Source: Myxococcales bacterium
GTDB taxonomy: Bacteria > Myxococcota_A > Polyangia > Palsa-1104
Direction of reading: 5' to 3'
DNA length: 64,000 nt
Assembly (NCBI GenBank): GCA_003170275.1
Contig: PNAM01000030.1
Coordinates: 44,098 to 108,097, forward strand
Of the stretch, positions 63,554 to 64,000 are shown piece by piece. Made by a program: the position numbers and the translations under genes. Position 1 is the stretch's first letter, and each line of letters starts with the position of its first letter. A model generated the notes under the pieces. The model had not been told where the DNA came from, made no database searches, and saw only the letters and a program-made list of their open reading frames with translations.

Positions 63554-64000
63554 ATGTTCCCGTCGCTGAGATCGTTCGTCGAGAAGCTGGAAGCGAGCGG
63601 CGAGCTGGTGCGCATCCGGCGCGAGTGCGATCCGCGGCTCGAGATCGCGGCGATCGCCGACCGGACCATGAAGCTGCCCAGGGGCGGCCCGGCGCTGCTG
63701 TTCGAAGCGGTACGCGGCTCGCGCTGGCCACTGTTGATGAACGCGTTTGGCTCCGAGCGGCGCATGGCGATGGCGCTCGGCGTCGAGCGCATCGACGAGC
63801 ACGCGCAGGCGCTCGCCGACCTGCTCGGCGCGCAGCTCCCGGGGACCCTCTGGGAGAAGCTCAAGATGCTGCCCAAGCTCGCGCGCATCGCCACCTCGCT
63901 GCCTAAGAAGGTGAGCGGCGCCGCGCCGTGCCAGGAGGTGGTCGAGCACGCGCCCGATCTGCGCACGCTGCCGATCCTCACCTGCTGGCCCGCCGATGGC
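63554..64000 (+). CDS. UbiD-family decarboxylase, N-terminal part
   Basis: 149 codons to the right edge. GGAGG precedes the ATG at 63554. RSFVEKLEASGELVRIRRECDPRLEIAAIADR and GGPALLFEAVRGS are typical of UbiD. Members use prenylated FMN to decarboxylate aromatic acids, in ubiquinone or menaquinone pathways. The C-terminus is outside the window. Confidence 0.88.
   Translation, partial: MFPSLRSFVEKLEASGELVRIRRECDPRLEIAAIADRTMKLPRGGPALLFEAVRGSRWPLLMNAFGSERRMAMALGVERIDEHAQALADLLGAQLPGTLWEKLKMLPKLARIATSLPKKVSGAAPCQEVVEHAPDLRTLPILTCWPADG

Overview
The window looks like a chromosomal piece of a Myxococcota-type (former Deltaproteobacteria) genome, probably from an uncultured lineage. The reasons are the very high GC with strong GC3 bias, the many lipoproteins and secreted proteins of unknown role, two PilZ proteins, a DUF4388/J-domain/TPR protein, an AgmX/PglI-like C-terminal-domain protein, a possible MYXO-CTERM-like tail on an amidase, a stand-alone receiver and a stand-alone Hpt protein. 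No rRNA, tRNA, CRISPR array, insertion sequence or prophage was seen. No gene-free stretch exceeds 300 bases; the longest is about 210 bases (57415-57626). Genes are packed tightly, and start/stop overlaps of the ATGA, GTGA, TTGA or TGATG kind occur at more than a dozen junctions.

Layout. 1-3342 (minus): TPR protein, dynamin-like GTPase and M48-family protein in an overlapping operon, preceded by a tiny lipoprotein. 3402-9001 (minus): a seven-gene run with DUF362, flippase-like membrane protein, ABC ATPase, ABC permease, a MutH-family endonuclease, a PaaI-like thioesterase and a DUF2505 protein. 9113-18784: GH31 lipoprotein, receiver protein, nucleotidyltransferase-like protein, amidase, fatty-acid hydroxylase/MFS pair, four-cluster ferredoxin, SEC-C protein and FadR-like regulator. 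18884-31615: lipoproteins, PilZ, J-domain protein, diacylglycerol-kinase family, PP2C phosphatase, sugar nucleotidyltransferase/GNAT pair, a wrecked UDP-glucose dehydrogenase gene, and membrane proteins.

31746-38830 is the most unusual region, an ethanolamine ammonia-lyase locus. eutB is separated from eutC by three envelope-type genes. eutC is followed by a CPCC protein and by one gene whose product joins an EutL-like microcompartment shell domain to an EutT-like corrinoid adenosyltransferase domain. EutBC would split ethanolamine with adenosylcobalamin, and the fused protein would supply the cofactor while attached to a shell-type trimer. No other shell gene, EutA, EutG or EutE lies in the window.

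38838-64000: methyltransferase, LigA, Hpt, rhodanese, SirB1-like protein, a two-CxxCH cytochrome, an intact M48 peptidase, quinone-oxidoreductase-like protein, solute-binding protein, formate-THF ligase and MFS transporter. These are followed by a methyltransferase/UbiA/carotenoid-hydratase-like cluster, two frameshifted genes, a BtuF-like protein, an M20 deacetylase next to an N-acetylglutamate-synthase-like protein, an alpha/beta hydrolase, a polyprenyl diphosphate synthase and the start of a UbiD-family decarboxylase. Several single-base indels (27.7-28.5, 43.8 and 56-57 kb) mean that either gene decay or consensus errors affect parts of the assembly.
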